From positions 62,001 to 126,000 of the forward strand of contig CAUBVH010000002.1 of assembly GCA_958439425.1 (NCBI GenBank): a DNA stretch of 64,000 nucleotides, written 5' to 3'. The translations under genes were made by a program, and so were the position numbers. Below, piece after piece: positions 8,486 through 17,071 of this stretch (position 1 is the stretch's first letter; the number at the start of each line of letters is the position of its first letter). The stretch comes from an uncultured Collinsella sp. (GTDB lineage Bacteria > Actinomycetota > Coriobacteriia > Coriobacteriales > Coriobacteriaceae). Below the pieces are notes generated by a model that worked only from the letters and a program-made list of their open reading frames with translations, did no database searches and was not told the origin of the DNA.

Positions 8486-8857
8486 TTACGCCTCCTTTCG
8501 AGGAGCAACGACGACGGTGATGTGGGCAGTACGCTTCAGAATGCGAGAAGCGGAACCCTTGGCGCGGGGACGGATGCGCTTAAGCGTCGGACCCTCGTCA
8601 ACATAGGCAGCGGCGACAACCAGGTTGTCGGCACGCAGACCGTTGTTGTTCTCGGCGTTCGCAACGGCGGAACGGAGAACCTTCTCGACATCCACGGCGA
8701 CAGCGCGGTCGCAGAAGTGGAGGATGTCGAAGGCCTGAGCGACAGGCTTGCGGCGGATCAGATCGACCACCAGGCGGGCCTTGCTGGGGGAAACACGCAC
8801 GTACTTAGCGACGGCGCGAACCTCGGTGGCCTCAGTTTCAATAGACTTAGTTGCCAT
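8486..8857 (-). CDS. rplV: 50S ribosomal protein L22 (uL22)
   Basis: Lines the peptide exit tunnel. The 123-residue product has the uL22 core (AKYVRVSPSKARLVVDLIR) and the loop sequence KRIRPRAKGSASRI. It begins 14 bases after rpsS. The tunnel-tip residues show no obvious macrolide-type change. Confidence 0.98.
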   Translation of the reverse strand: MATKSIETEATEVRAVAKYVRVSPSKARLVVDLIRRKPVAQAFDILHFCDRAVAVDVEKVLRSAVANAENNNGLRADNLVVAAAYVDEGPTLKRIRPRAKGSASRILKRTAHITVVVAPRKEA

Positions 8858-8871
8858 TTACGGTTAACCCC

Positions 8872-9132
8872 CTATTTGGCCTTGTGGCCACGGAACGTAC
8901 GAGTCGGCGCGAACTCGCCGAGCTTGTGACCAACCATGGACTCGGTAACATACACGGGCACATGCTTGCGGCCGTCGTGGACGGCGATGGTGTGACCAAC
9001 CATCTCGGGGAAGATGGTGGACGCGCGGGACCAGGTCTTCACGACGTCCTTCTTGCCAGCCTCGTTCATCGCGGTGATACGCGAGAGAAGGCGAGTCTCC
9101 ACGAACGGGCCCTTTTTGAGACTTCTGCTCAT
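8872..9132 (-). CDS. rpsS: 30S ribosomal protein S19 (uS19)
   Basis: Small-subunit head protein. The 86-residue product starts MSRSLKKGPFVE and contains the typical RASTIFPEMVGHTIAVHDGR. It is preceded by rplB with a 32-base gap containing a GGAG-type site. Confidence 0.98.
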   Translation of the reverse strand: MSRSLKKGPFVETRLLSRITAMNEAGKKDVVKTWSRASTIFPEMVGHTIAVHDGRKHVPVYVTESMVGHKLGEFAPTRTFRGHKAK

Positions 9133-9164
9133 AAGTGCTTTCTCCTAAAACTCGGTATCCGAAA

Positions 9165-9995
9165 TTACTTCTTACGGCGACGAATGATGTGCTGGTTCGA
9201 GACCTTCTTCTTCTTGCGCGTACGAAGGCCCTTCGTCGGCTTACCCCAGGGGGTAACAGAGGGACGACCAGAGGTGTGGTTCTTGCCCTCGCCACCGCCG
9301 TGCGGGTGGTCGACAGGGTTCATGACGGTACCGCGGACGGTCGGGCGCACGTTCATGTGACGCTTACGGCCGGCCTTGCCGATGACGATGTTGGCGTGAT
9401 CGGCGTTGCCGACCTCACCGACGGTGGCGCGGCAGGTAACGAGGATGCGGCGCATCTCGGAGGAAGGCATACGGACGATAGCGTACTTGCCCTCCTTACC
9501 CATCAGCTGGCAGGAGTTACCGGCGGAACGGGCGATAGCAGCGCCCTTGCCCGGCTGGAACTCGACGGCGTGGATGAGCGTACCGACGGGGATGTCGGCG
9601 AGGGGCAGAGCGTTGCCCGGCTTGATGTCGGCGTCAGAACCGGACATGATGGTCTGACCGACCTCGAGGCCCTTGGGGGCCAGGATGTAGCGCTTCTCAC
9701 CGTCAGCGTAGTGCAGCAGAGCGATGCGAGCGGAACGGTTCGGATCGTACTCGATCGTGGCAACCTTGGCGGGCACGCCGTCCTTGTTGCGCTTGAAGTC
9801 GATCACGCGGTAACGACGCTTCACGCCGCCGCCCTGGTGGCGGGTGGTGATGCGGCCGTTGTTGTTACGACCGGCCTTCTTGGGCAGGGGCTCGAGAAGA
9901 GACTTCTCGGGCTTGGTGCAGGTGATCTCGGAGAAATCGGAGATCGTCTGCCAACGCCTACCAGCGGAGGTCGGCTTAAGGTGCTTTACAGCCAT
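9165..9995 (-). CDS. rplB: 50S ribosomal protein L2 (uL2)
   Basis: Large-subunit core protein needed for subunit joining and peptidyl transfer. The 276-residue product starts MAVKHLKPTSAGRRWQ and includes the conserved NPVDHPHGGGEGK near the catalytic centre. A longer frame to 10070 exists, but homology begins at this ATG, which has an AAAGGGA site. The 179-base gap upstream (to rplW) is exceptional and contains folded elements. Confidence 0.98.
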   Translation of the reverse strand: MAVKHLKPTSAGRRWQTISDFSEITCTKPEKSLLEPLPKKAGRNNNGRITTRHQGGGVKRRYRVIDFKRNKDGVPAKVATIEYDPNRSARIALLHYADGEKRYILAPKGLEVGQTIMSGSDADIKPGNALPLADIPVGTLIHAVEFQPGKGAAIARSAGNSCQLMGKEGKYAIVRMPSSEMRRILVTCRATVGEVGNADHANIVIGKAGRKRHMNVRPTVRGTVMNPVDHPHGGGEGKNHTSGRPSVTPWGKPTKGLRTRKKKKVSNQHIIRRRKK

Positions 9996-10174
9996 TACAA
10001 TCCCTTTCAATAGGAATCCGTTAGCCATCGCAGACAGGGATTCGAGGTTCTGCCTCGGGTGCGATGACACCGGACTTATACACGGTTCCGGGCGTGTCCA
10101 TTTTATACACCCAAAACCTAGAGCTCTCGCCTCCCCTAGTTGGGAGGCATGAGCTCACTCAACAGCAGCGAGTC
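9996..10174 (-). promoter_or_regulatory. Structured spacer between rplW and rplB with possible internal promoter
   Basis: The spacer holds three structures. A two-layer hairpin (catcgca with tgcgatg, inner cgagg with cctcg) lies near 10025-10066. A second stem (gcctccc with gggaggc) lies near 10130-10149. An element at 10077-10101 recurs upstream of rplC at 11942-11966 with three mismatches in 25 bases. On the minus strand that element ends in TGTATA, an extended -10-like sequence. An internal promoter or a ribosomal-protein binding site is plausible; neither is proven. Confidence 0.45.
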
Positions 10175-10462
10175 TTAGGCCTGGTTGCCAAAGACCTCGA
10201 TGGTGTCGCCCTCGGCCAGCGTGACGATGGCCTTCTTCCAAGAACGGGTCTTGCCGGCGACATAGCGCACGCGCTTGGTCTTGGGCTTGACCGTCAGGGT
10301 GTTCACGCGAACGACCTTGACGCCGAAAATCTCCTCGACAGCGTCCTTGATCTGATACTTGTTAGCATCCTTGGCGACCTCGAACGTGTACTTGTTCTGC
10401 TCCATGCCGGAGAAGGAACGCTCGGACACGATCGGACGGATGATGATCTCGTGGGCGGTCAT
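10175..10462 (-). CDS. rplW: 50S ribosomal protein L23 (uL23)
   Basis: Tunnel-exit protein and docking site for trigger factor and SRP. The 95-residue product has TAHEIIIRPIVSERSF at the start and the VNTLTVKPKTKRVRY core. It begins directly after the rplD stop with no gap. Confidence 0.98.
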   Translation of the reverse strand: MTAHEIIIRPIVSERSFSGMEQNKYTFEVAKDANKYQIKDAVEEIFGVKVVRVNTLTVKPKTKRVRYVAGKTRSWKKAIVTLAEGDTIEVFGNQA

Positions 10463-11089
10463 TTATGCAAGCACCTCCCCGAAGTGAGCGGCGATGTCGG
10501 CGGGCATCAGCACGGCGTTGTTGTTGACGAGATCGTAGGTGTTGGCCTCGTCGGCAGTGATGATGAACGTCTTGGGAATGTTGCGGAACGACAGGTAGGC
10601 ATTCACGTCATCATCGCGAACGATGATGGTCAGACGCTTGCCCTCAAGGCCAAGAGCCTTGAGCATGGCGACGGCAGCCTTGGTGGAAGGCTTCTCGAAG
10701 CCGTAGTCGTCGACGAGCACGAGCTCGCCATCGGCCAGCTTGGCGGACAGCGCGGAGCGCATAGCCAGCTTGACCTCCTTGTTGTTCATACGCTTAGCGT
10801 AGGAACGGGGCTTGGGGGCGAAGACAACGCCACCGTGACGCCACTGAGCAGCACGGATGGAACCCTGGCGGGCACGACCGGTGCCCTTCTGACGCCAAGG
10901 CTTCTTGCCGCCACCGGAAACCTCAGAGCGACCCTTAGCAGACTGGGTGCCCTGACGCCAAGAGGCCATCTGGCACTTGACGATGTGGTGCATAACGTGG
11001 ATGTTCGGCTCGATGCCGTACACCTCAGCGGCGAGCTCGGCCTCGGCGACCTTCTTGCCCTCGCTGTTCTTTACTTCAAACTTTGCCAT
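10463..11089 (-). CDS. rplD: 50S ribosomal protein L4 (uL4)
   Basis: Large-subunit protein lining the exit tunnel; in many bacteria also an operon regulator. The 208-residue product has the tunnel-loop sequence KPWRQKGTGRARQGSIRAAQWRHGG region and a normal C-terminal globular domain. It follows rplC by 46 bases. Confidence 0.98.
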   Translation of the reverse strand: MAKFEVKNSEGKKVAEAELAAEVYGIEPNIHVMHHIVKCQMASWRQGTQSAKGRSEVSGGGKKPWRQKGTGRARQGSIRAAQWRHGGVVFAPKPRSYAKRMNNKEVKLAMRSALSAKLADGELVLVDDYGFEKPSTKAAVAMLKALGLEGKRLTIIVRDDDVNAYLSFRNIPKTFIITADEANTYDLVNNNAVLMPADIAAHFGEVLA

Positions 11090-11135
11090 TTAAGTGTTCT
11101 CCTTGGTATGACGCTGGGCTAAATGGGCTGGGCCC

Positions 11136-11756
11136 TTAGGCCATACGGATGGCGACGAGACCATTCTTGGCACCCGGGACAGCGCCCTTGACCAAGATGA
11201 GGTTCTGCTCGGCATCGATGCGGACAACGGAAAGGTTCTTGACGGTAACGCGCTCGTTACCCATGTGACCGGCCATCTTGACGCCCTTGAGGACGCGCGC
11301 AGGATAGGCGCACTGACCGATAGAACCGGGGTGACGCTGGAAGTGAGAACCATGCGTCATAGGACCGCGGCGCTGACCCCAGCGCTTGATGCGACCCTGG
11401 AAGCCCTTACCCTTGGAGGTACCGATGACGTCGACCTTCTCGACATCAGCGAAATCAGCGACGGTGACGACCTCGCCGACCTTGTGCTCCTCGCCGTTCT
11501 CGACGCGGACCTCACGAAGGAAGCGGACAGGCTCGACGCCGGCCTTGGCGAAGTGACCAGCCATGGGCTTGTTCACGTTCTTGGCCTTGATGTCGCCGAA
11601 ACCGATCTGGACGGCGTCATAGCCGTCGGTTGCCTGAGTTTTAACCTGCGAGACAGCGCAGGGGCCAGCCTGGATGACCGTGACGGGAACGACGTTGTCG
11701 TCCTCGTCCCAAACCTGGGTCATGCCAATCTTGCGGCCGAGAATCATGCTGATCAA
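11136..11756 (-). CDS. rplC: 50S ribosomal protein L3 (uL3)
   Basis: Assembly-initiating large-subunit protein. The 206-residue product begins MISMILGRKIGMTQVWDEDD; an internal ATG at residue 4 is also possible. It contains the GSIGQCAYPARVLKG loop near the catalytic centre. Here it is the first gene of its operon. The usual first gene, rpsJ, is 26 kb away behind fusA. Confidence 0.98.
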   Translation of the reverse strand: MISMILGRKIGMTQVWDEDDNVVPVTVIQAGPCAVSQVKTQATDGYDAVQIGFGDIKAKNVNKPMAGHFAKAGVEPVRFLREVRVENGEEHKVGEVVTVADFADVEKVDVIGTSKGKGFQGRIKRWGQRRGPMTHGSHFQRHPGSIGQCAYPARVLKGVKMAGHMGNERVTVKNLSVVRIDAEQNLILVKGAVPGAKNGLVAIRMA

Positions 11757-12075
11757 GATATGATCCCAACTCTCGCGTGGTCTTGGGACAATGCGTACGC
11801 CACCGAGCGTACGCCCCTAGAGGACCACTACTTACACGACATGCTCCCCAGCCTTGTATTGCGTCCGGACTACCTGACAACCCTATTAAGCAGGCATTTT
11901 GTCCAGCCAGAATACTCCCCTGGTTTCACACAGCTGTTTAGTATACACGGCTGCGGGCGTATCCATCGAGATTCATATTTCACTCACATTGTTTACGCAG
12001 GTAAAGTGCGCGGAGTCGCCTGGGGCCGGCAGAGCGGCGGCGAAATATATTAAGGTTGCTGCTCTGCCGGGCTTG
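11757..12075 (-). promoter_or_regulatory. Leader and promoter region of the rplC operon
   Basis: There is no coding sequence in this 319-base stretch. On the minus strand a TGTATACT extended -10 lies at about 11939-11946, directly after a copy of the element also found in the rplW-rplB spacer. A hairpin-forming stretch (gcgtacgccaccgagcgtacgc, near 11793-11814) sits close to the rplC start. It could be an autoregulatory leader for a ribosomal protein. The promoter call is tentative because no clear -35 is seen. Confidence 0.5.
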
Positions 12076-12272
12076 GGAGACGACACGTTGACGCCTGCTT
12101 AACTCTGCTCGCTCAGGCTAAAGACTTTGTTGGGGATCCACTATTTGTTGGAGGGTGAATTTGCTTTGAAGCGGTTTGCCTTCCGCCTGTGGCTTTTTTG
12201 AATTGGCGGCTGACGCTGCCGCGACTTATTGCCAAGAGGACTTCAACACCATCGGCGCTCATGAGACGAGCG
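12076..12272 (-). pseudogene. Decayed copy of a histidine phosphatase 3' end
   Basis: About 57 bases at 12076-12132 are nearly identical to the segment downstream of the intact histidine phosphatase gene (around 23611-23668). The following sequence translates to GVEVLLAISRGSVSRQFKKA, matching GIETLLAVSHGSASRQFIKA of that gene, then degenerates. The second catalytic histidine (SHG) is changed to SRG. It is a non-functional duplicated fragment of the gene at 23654-24274. Confidence 0.75.
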
Positions 12273-12355
12273 GGACACGGCGACCTCCTCAAGGCAGAAG
12301 AGGAAGGCCCGCGCTCCAGCTCCATTATCGCGGCATCCCGTTTCGGGGCGAAGAA

Positions 12356-13153
12356 CTAGAGCACCGAGAACCGGATGAAATTGTACGTGCAGATCACGAT
12401 GATGAGCACGAGGGCGAACACGTAGAGCTTATCGACCGCCGCCGAGTCCATCCGGCGCAGCAGGCGGCGCCCCACGACCGACCCAAGCACCGCCATCGCC
12501 GCCATGCCCAGCAGGACCACGGGGAGGAACGCGGGCACGCTGCCCGTGGCCAGCGTGTAGATGAGGCTCGCCGTCTGCGAGAACGCGATGATGAACAGCG
12601 ACGCCTGCGCGGCGGGCTTGCTCTCCATGGCGAAGAAGAAGACGAGGATGGCCAGGTTGAAGGGGCCGCCGCCGATGCCGAGGAAGGACCGGCACGCCCC
12701 GGCGCAGAACCCTATGAGCGCCTGCGCCCACGCATTCTCGAGCTTGAGGCCCTTGATGCGCGCCTTGTTGAGCGTGTAGGCCAGCACGAGGACGGCGAGC
12801 ACGATGAGCACGGCGGCCTGGACCGCGCCGACGAGCTCGGCGTCGGGGAACACGGACCCCAGCCGGTTGAACAACATCTTGCCGATCACGCCGCCCACCG
12901 CGGAGCTGACGGCGATGGGCGACATCGCCCGCGCGTCGATATCAGACTGCCCGCTCGCCGCGTTCTGCGCGAGCGTGGAGAGCGACATGATGAGCACCGA
13001 CATGCTCGAGAGGAAGCTCACCGTGCTCACGCTCATGACGTTCATCGCGTCGACCACGGGCTTGATGATCACGCCGCCGCCGATGCCACAGAGCGGCCCC
13101 AGAAGCGACGCCAGGAAGCATACCGCGAAGACCAAGATGTATTGAGGACCCAT
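12356..13153 (-). CDS. TSUP (TauE/SafE) family membrane transporter
   Basis: Predicted multi-span membrane protein of 265 residues. Both halves carry the family signature: LCGIGGGVIIKP near residues 21-32 and FLGIGGGPFNLA in the second half, consistent with the internal duplication of TSUP proteins. Members export sulfite, sulfoacetate or similar sulfur-containing anions. Its position close to two sulfatases on the same strand suggests export of sulfate or another anion released by them, which is an inference. The ATG has a GATAGGAG site about 9 bases upstream. Confidence 0.88.
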   Translation of the reverse strand: MGPQYILVFAVCFLASLLGPLCGIGGGVIIKPVVDAMNVMSVSTVSFLSSMSVLIMSLSTLAQNAASGQSDIDARAMSPIAVSSAVGGVIGKMLFNRLGSVFPDAELVGAVQAAVLIVLAVLVLAYTLNKARIKGLKLENAWAQALIGFCAGACRSFLGIGGGPFNLAILVFFFAMESKPAAQASLFIIAFSQTASLIYTLATGSVPAFLPVVLLGMAAMAVLGSVVGRRLLRRMDSAAVDKLYVFALVLIIVICTYNFIRFSVL

Positions 13154-13383
13154 CCGAACAAGCTCCTATCGATCGAGCAACACCCTATGCAACGAATTGC
13201 AAGCGTTCGTATCATTCAAAACCGCAGCGTATGGTTGTGGACTTTTACATATCTCGAACGCTGCTGCGCGATATGTCCCTATTTACGCCGCTCATGCGGA
13301 GCACCGTTGCGCCAAGGGCTAGGCGTCCCCGCCAATCTGCCTGCCGAGTCCATCAATGGCCCGCGCACCGTCTCGACACGCCG

Positions 13384-13633
13384 CTAGTAGTTAGCGAAGT
13401 AATCCTGGTTGAAGATGCACGCGTAGACGACGTCGAGCAGCAGCGCGGTGGAAACGCTCATGGCGAAGTGCCCGATGTTGTCCTCGCGGTGCATCCGGAC
13501 AGGAAGTTGATGGTCGCCACGTCGGCGACACCCACGGCGTCCATCACGGGCTTAATGATGATGCCCCGCCGACACCGCAGATGGCACTGATGGTAGAGGC
13601 GAAAAACGCAATGGCGAATACGATTGCTAGCAT
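13384..13633 (-). pseudogene. TSUP-family gene remnant, frameshifted and truncated
   Basis: Starting at the ATG at 13633 the sequence reads MLAIVFAIAFFASTISAICGVGG, like the N-terminus of a TSUP transporter. One base appears lost in the run of G (the frame breaks after GVGG). The next frame restores IIIKPVMDAVGVADVATINFLSG. Shortly afterwards homology ends, and the frame closes with MSVSTALLLDVVYACIFNQDYFANY, whose origin I do not recognise. It is a broken paralogue of the intact exporter downstream, probably formed by deletion. Confidence 0.7.
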
Positions 13634-13654
13634 ATGAAGCGCCTAGACTCTTCC

Positions 13655-14266
13655 CTACTTGTCAGGCATGGCTGCTGCGAGCGTCCGCTCAGCGCGCTCG
13701 CAATAGGACGCGGCGCGCCCCTCGTCACCCTTGTTCTCGTACTGAACCGAGAGCATCTGGCAGAGCAGGGCCTCTTCCATGCCAGCCGCCTCCGACAACG
13801 CGCGCTCCATCTCGTCGATATAGGCATACGAGCCCTTGAGGAAGACGTCATAGGTGCGACGGTCGGCACGCGCAGCCTCGCGATCACCGTGCTCCTCGAG
13901 GTAGGAGAGCACCTCGCGTGCGTGGGGCTCATCCCCGATCTCCACGTAGAAGGAGAACGCCTTTGCCGCCAGCGCGAGTGTCTGCTCCTCGCTCATCTTG
14001 AGCGAACCCATCTCGCGGATGATGCGCTCGGATGCCTCGACGTCATCCATGGCAAGAGCTGCGTTCAAGCGCATGAAAAGCACGTTGTACTTGGGGTACA
14101 GCACGCTAGTGAGCGGGCGGTTCAGGACCTTGAGGTAGTTGTTGAGGTCGCCCTCGCGCAGGTACGCCTCGAGCTTGGCGAAGGTTGTGCGCTTTTGGAC
14201 CTCCATGTAAATGGTGAACCCGACCGCAACCACTACGACCACAATGCCGATCGTCTTCATATCCAT
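13655..14266 (-). CDS. Membrane-anchored helical-repeat protein of unknown function
   Basis: A 203-residue protein with one N-terminal membrane segment (residues about 5-20, IGIVVVVVAVGFTIYM) and a soluble helical part resembling degenerate TPR repeats (for example ALAMDDVEASERIIREMGSL and ALLCQMLSVQYENKGDEGRAASYCERAERTL). There are no catalytic motifs. It lies 15 bases downstream of a sulfatase gene on the same strand, so it is probably co-transcribed. The AGAAAGG site 8 bases before the ATG supports this start. The function is unknown; scaffolding at the membrane is a guess. Confidence 0.75.
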   Translation of the reverse strand: MDMKTIGIVVVVVAVGFTIYMEVQKRTTFAKLEAYLREGDLNNYLKVLNRPLTSVLYPKYNVLFMRLNAALAMDDVEASERIIREMGSLKMSEEQTLALAAKAFSFYVEIGDEPHAREVLSYLEEHGDREAARADRRTYDVFLKGSYAYIDEMERALSEAAGMEEALLCQMLSVQYENKGDEGRAASYCERAERTLAAAMPDK

Positions 14267-14281
14267 GGATAGGCCTTTCTC

Positions 14282-15766
14282 TTAACGTTGGAGGCGCGAG
14301 GGCCGGGGGCGCTCAAGCATAACGGCGGGCGCACGTCCCGCCACCAACTCGCCGTCACGAACATATCCCTCTTCGCGACCAGCGAGCTCCTCAATCAGGC
14401 AGGCACGGAGCACGGCGATGCGCGCGGCGCGCTCCGGAGCGTCGATGAGGTCGTGCTCCTCACGCGGATCGGCGTCCAGGTCGAAATACTGCTCCATCCC
14501 GGTCCGTGTGAACCAGATGTACTTGTCATGCGGGGTCACGATCCACTGGTTGGACTGCTCGCGGCTGCCGCTGTGCTCGCCGTGCAGGTATGCACGGTTC
14601 AGCGGCGCGGCGCCGGTAAGCTCGCCCATGAGCGAGGCGCCCTCCACGCCCTCGGGCACGGGCAGGTCGCACGCCTCGAGGATGGTGGGCATAAGGTCCA
14701 TGAGTTCCACCGTGCTCTCGCTCACGCCGCGAACGCGCTCGCCGCCCGGCACATCGACGTTTTTGCCCACGTGCACGATGAAGGGGATGCGCGCGGAGCC
14801 CTCGTAGGGCAACACCTTGCGAAAGAGACTGTGGTCAAAGAGCATCTCGCCGTGGTCGGAGCAGAACACGATCACGGTGTCGTGGTAGGTCTCGTCGTTC
14901 TCGAGCGCCGTGATGAGCCGGCCGATCTGGTGGTCCATATGTGTGATGCAGGCATAATAGCCCGCCATGGCCTCGCGGCGCAGCTCGGCGTCGCGGCAGC
15001 CGTGCACGCTGTCCAAGATCATGCCATCGCGCTCGGTGGCATCGGCGTCATCCCAATCGCCAGCGGCAGGCGCGCGCAGCTCCATGTCGCGGTACAGATC
15101 GAAGTAGGTCTGCGGCGCGTCGAAGGGCGGGTGGGGCCGCACGAAGCTCGTCATGAGGAAGAACGGGCGCGTGCGATCGCGGGTCTCCAAAAAGCGGATG
15201 GACTCGTCCACCACCCAGTTGGTGGGGTGCAGGCGCTCCTCGTAGGCCCAGGGATGGGTGATCCAGGAGTTGTTCTCAACGCCCGAACCGTTCACGTCGG
15301 CGAATTCGCCCAGTTCATTTTTGAGGAAGCGCATGTAGTCGTCGGAGACGTTCTGGTGCATCCAGTACGGCAGGTTCGCCTTGCGGTAGTGGCCGATGTA
15401 GCCGTCATGCAGGCGCATGTGCTCGAAGCCGCAGCCCAAACGCGGCGGATGCACGTGCATCTTGCCTACCACGGCGGTCTGGTAGCCGCCGTCGCGCATC
15501 TCCTGCGCGAGCATATGGTCGTACTCCCACGCGATACCGTCCTGGTAACCCACGCGGCCCGTGCCCGCGGGCGTCTTGCCGCAAAAGAGGGCGGCGCGCG
15601 CCGGGATGCAACTCGGGCAGGCGGAGTAGGCGTTCTCGAACAGCATGCCGTCGGCGGCGAGCGTGTCCAAGTAGGGCGTCTGCACGTCCGGATGGCCGTC
15701 GATACCCAGGCAGTCGCCGCGCATCTGGTCGCACATGATAAGGAGAACGTTGGGTTGCTGGGGCAT
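14282..15766 (-). CDS. Cys-type sulfatase, apparently cytoplasmic
   Basis: Type I sulfatase of about 494 residues that hydrolyses a sulfate ester using formylglycine. The C-x-P-x-R motif (CIPAR, Cys53) followed by AALFCGK is where a maturase converts cysteine to formylglycine. Metal-binding segments are visible: DQMRGD near the N-terminus and CSDHGEMLFDH in the C-terminal half. No signal peptide is seen; the protein begins MPQQPNVLLIMCDQ. I chose this ATG because GGAG lies 5 bases upstream, whereas the GTG 18 bases earlier has no site. The radical-SAM maturase lies just upstream in the same operon. The substrate is unknown, but the PTS genes in the cluster point to a phosphorylated, sulfated sugar. 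Confidence 0.9.
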   Translation of the reverse strand: MPQQPNVLLIMCDQMRGDCLGIDGHPDVQTPYLDTLAADGMLFENAYSACPSCIPARAALFCGKTPAGTGRVGYQDGIAWEYDHMLAQEMRDGGYQTAVVGKMHVHPPRLGCGFEHMRLHDGYIGHYRKANLPYWMHQNVSDDYMRFLKNELGEFADVNGSGVENNSWITHPWAYEERLHPTNWVVDESIRFLETRDRTRPFFLMTSFVRPHPPFDAPQTYFDLYRDMELRAPAAGDWDDADATERDGMILDSVHGCRDAELRREAMAGYYACITHMDHQIGRLITALENDETYHDTVIVFCSDHGEMLFDHSLFRKVLPYEGSARIPFIVHVGKNVDVPGGERVRGVSESTVELMDLMPTILEACDLPVPEGVEGASLMGELTGAAPLNRAYLHGEHSGSREQSNQWIVTPHDKYIWFTRTGMEQYFDLDADPREEHDLIDAPERAARIAVLRACLIEELAGREEGYVRDGELVAGRAPAVMLERPRPSRLQR

Positions 15767-15867
15767 AGGGAACTCCAAACTCACGGGAACGGGATGAAGA
15801 TTGAGTGGTCAAGGCGGGAGGGGCGCAGAGCCCCACACAACTACGACGAGGCAAAACCCGGGCAGGA

Positions 15868-16968
15868 TCAGCGCCGCGTGAACATGCGAGCCACGCGCTG
15901 CAGGCCGGGATAGGCGTACTCCAAAAACTCACGCAGCCCGCAGTAGCCCGCATCGTAATAGGCGATGTTCAGGCGCTTGCAGTTGCGATGGCAAATGCCC
16001 TCAAAGGGGCAATCGGCGCACCGCGCGCAATCGCGACGCGGCTCGTTCAAAAACATGCGCATGGTCTCACAGGTCGCCATTGCCTCAAGGGAATCGACGC
16101 GAATATCGCCCACGCGGTACTCATCCAGCGCATAGAAGTCGCACGGATACACCGAACCGTCGCTTTCCACCACGAACTGCGGAGCGCAGCGGCCGAGCAT
16201 ACCGCACTGCGACGGAAACTGCCCGAGCGCCATCTGCATGACGTTCTCGAACAGCCAGATGCTCACATAGCGCCCAGCACCGAGCTCGCGCCACCACAAG
16301 TCGAACAAGCGGCGGTAGAACGAGGAGAAGGCACGCGGGTCGAGCGAGAACGTGTCCCGCTCATCGTCGAGGCCCGGCAGGCACGGGATGAACTGGATAT
16401 GGGTGATCTTCTCCTGCTTGATGAAGGAGAAGACGCGCTGTGGATGCGCCGCCATCTGCGAGGTGAGGACCGAGAGTATGTTGACGTCCACGCCGCGCTC
16501 GCGCAGCAGGCGAACGCCGCTCATGACGCGCGCGTACGTAGCGGCACCGTGCGCATCGGGACGCATCGAATCGTGCAGGTCGCGATAAGCGTCAACCGAG
16601 ACTCCGATGAGGAACCCGTGCTCGCGGAAGAACTCGGCCCATTCCTCTTCGATCAGGTAGCCGTTGGTCTGCAACGCCCAGCTCACCCGCTGGTTCTCAC
16701 GGCGCTCCTCCACCCGCGCGACGAACGAATGGAAGAAGTCAAGGCCGGCCAGGGTGGGCTCGCCGCCCTGGAAGGCGAAAGAAATGTGCGCATCACTCGC
16801 CACGGCGAGTGCACGGTCGATGATGGCACTTGCCACGTCTTCGCCCATGACGCGGGCGCTCCGCTCCTCGCGATGAGCAGCGACATCGCAGTAAAAGCAG
16901 TACCTGCACCGCATGTTGCAAGCACTCGATGCCGGTTTTATCAAAAAGCCAATATGCTTCGCGCACAT
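15868..16968 (-). CDS. Anaerobic sulfatase-maturating enzyme (radical SAM, SPASM)
   Basis: Converts the active-site cysteine of sulfatases to formylglycine without oxygen. The radical-SAM cluster motif CNMRCRYC (Cys17, 21, 24) sits at the N-terminus. Next come FQGGEPTLAG and the TNG motif of this class. The C-terminal SPASM region carries many cysteines (CGMLGRCAPQF, CDFY, CARCADCPFEGICHRNC) for auxiliary iron-sulfur clusters. The length of 366 residues is typical. The ATG at 16968 is preferred over an upstream GTG because AAGGGGGG lies 9 bases before it. Its place between two Cys-type sulfatase genes identifies its clients. Confidence in the function is high. Confidence 0.94.
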   Translation of the reverse strand: MCAKHIGFLIKPASSACNMRCRYCFYCDVAAHREERSARVMGEDVASAIIDRALAVASDAHISFAFQGGEPTLAGLDFFHSFVARVEERRENQRVSWALQTNGYLIEEEWAEFFREHGFLIGVSVDAYRDLHDSMRPDAHGAATYARVMSGVRLLRERGVDVNILSVLTSQMAAHPQRVFSFIKQEKITHIQFIPCLPGLDDERDTFSLDPRAFSSFYRRLFDLWWRELGAGRYVSIWLFENVMQMALGQFPSQCGMLGRCAPQFVVESDGSVYPCDFYALDEYRVGDIRVDSLEAMATCETMRMFLNEPRRDCARCADCPFEGICHRNCKRLNIAYYDAGYCGLREFLEYAYPGLQRVARMFTRR

Positions 16969-17071
16969 GGCACATACCCCCCTTCGCACAGGCTAGCCCT
17001 CACTCATCGGGCCGGAAACCACTTCCTTACCCGAGGCGGCGCATCCGGCCCGCACAATCACCGCATGAATC

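Noticed and set aside
12176..13387. A 403-codon + strand frame across the TSUP gene
   Set aside because: Highly charged His/Arg/Asp-rich translation typical of an antisense shadow; the minus-strand transporter has clear motifs.
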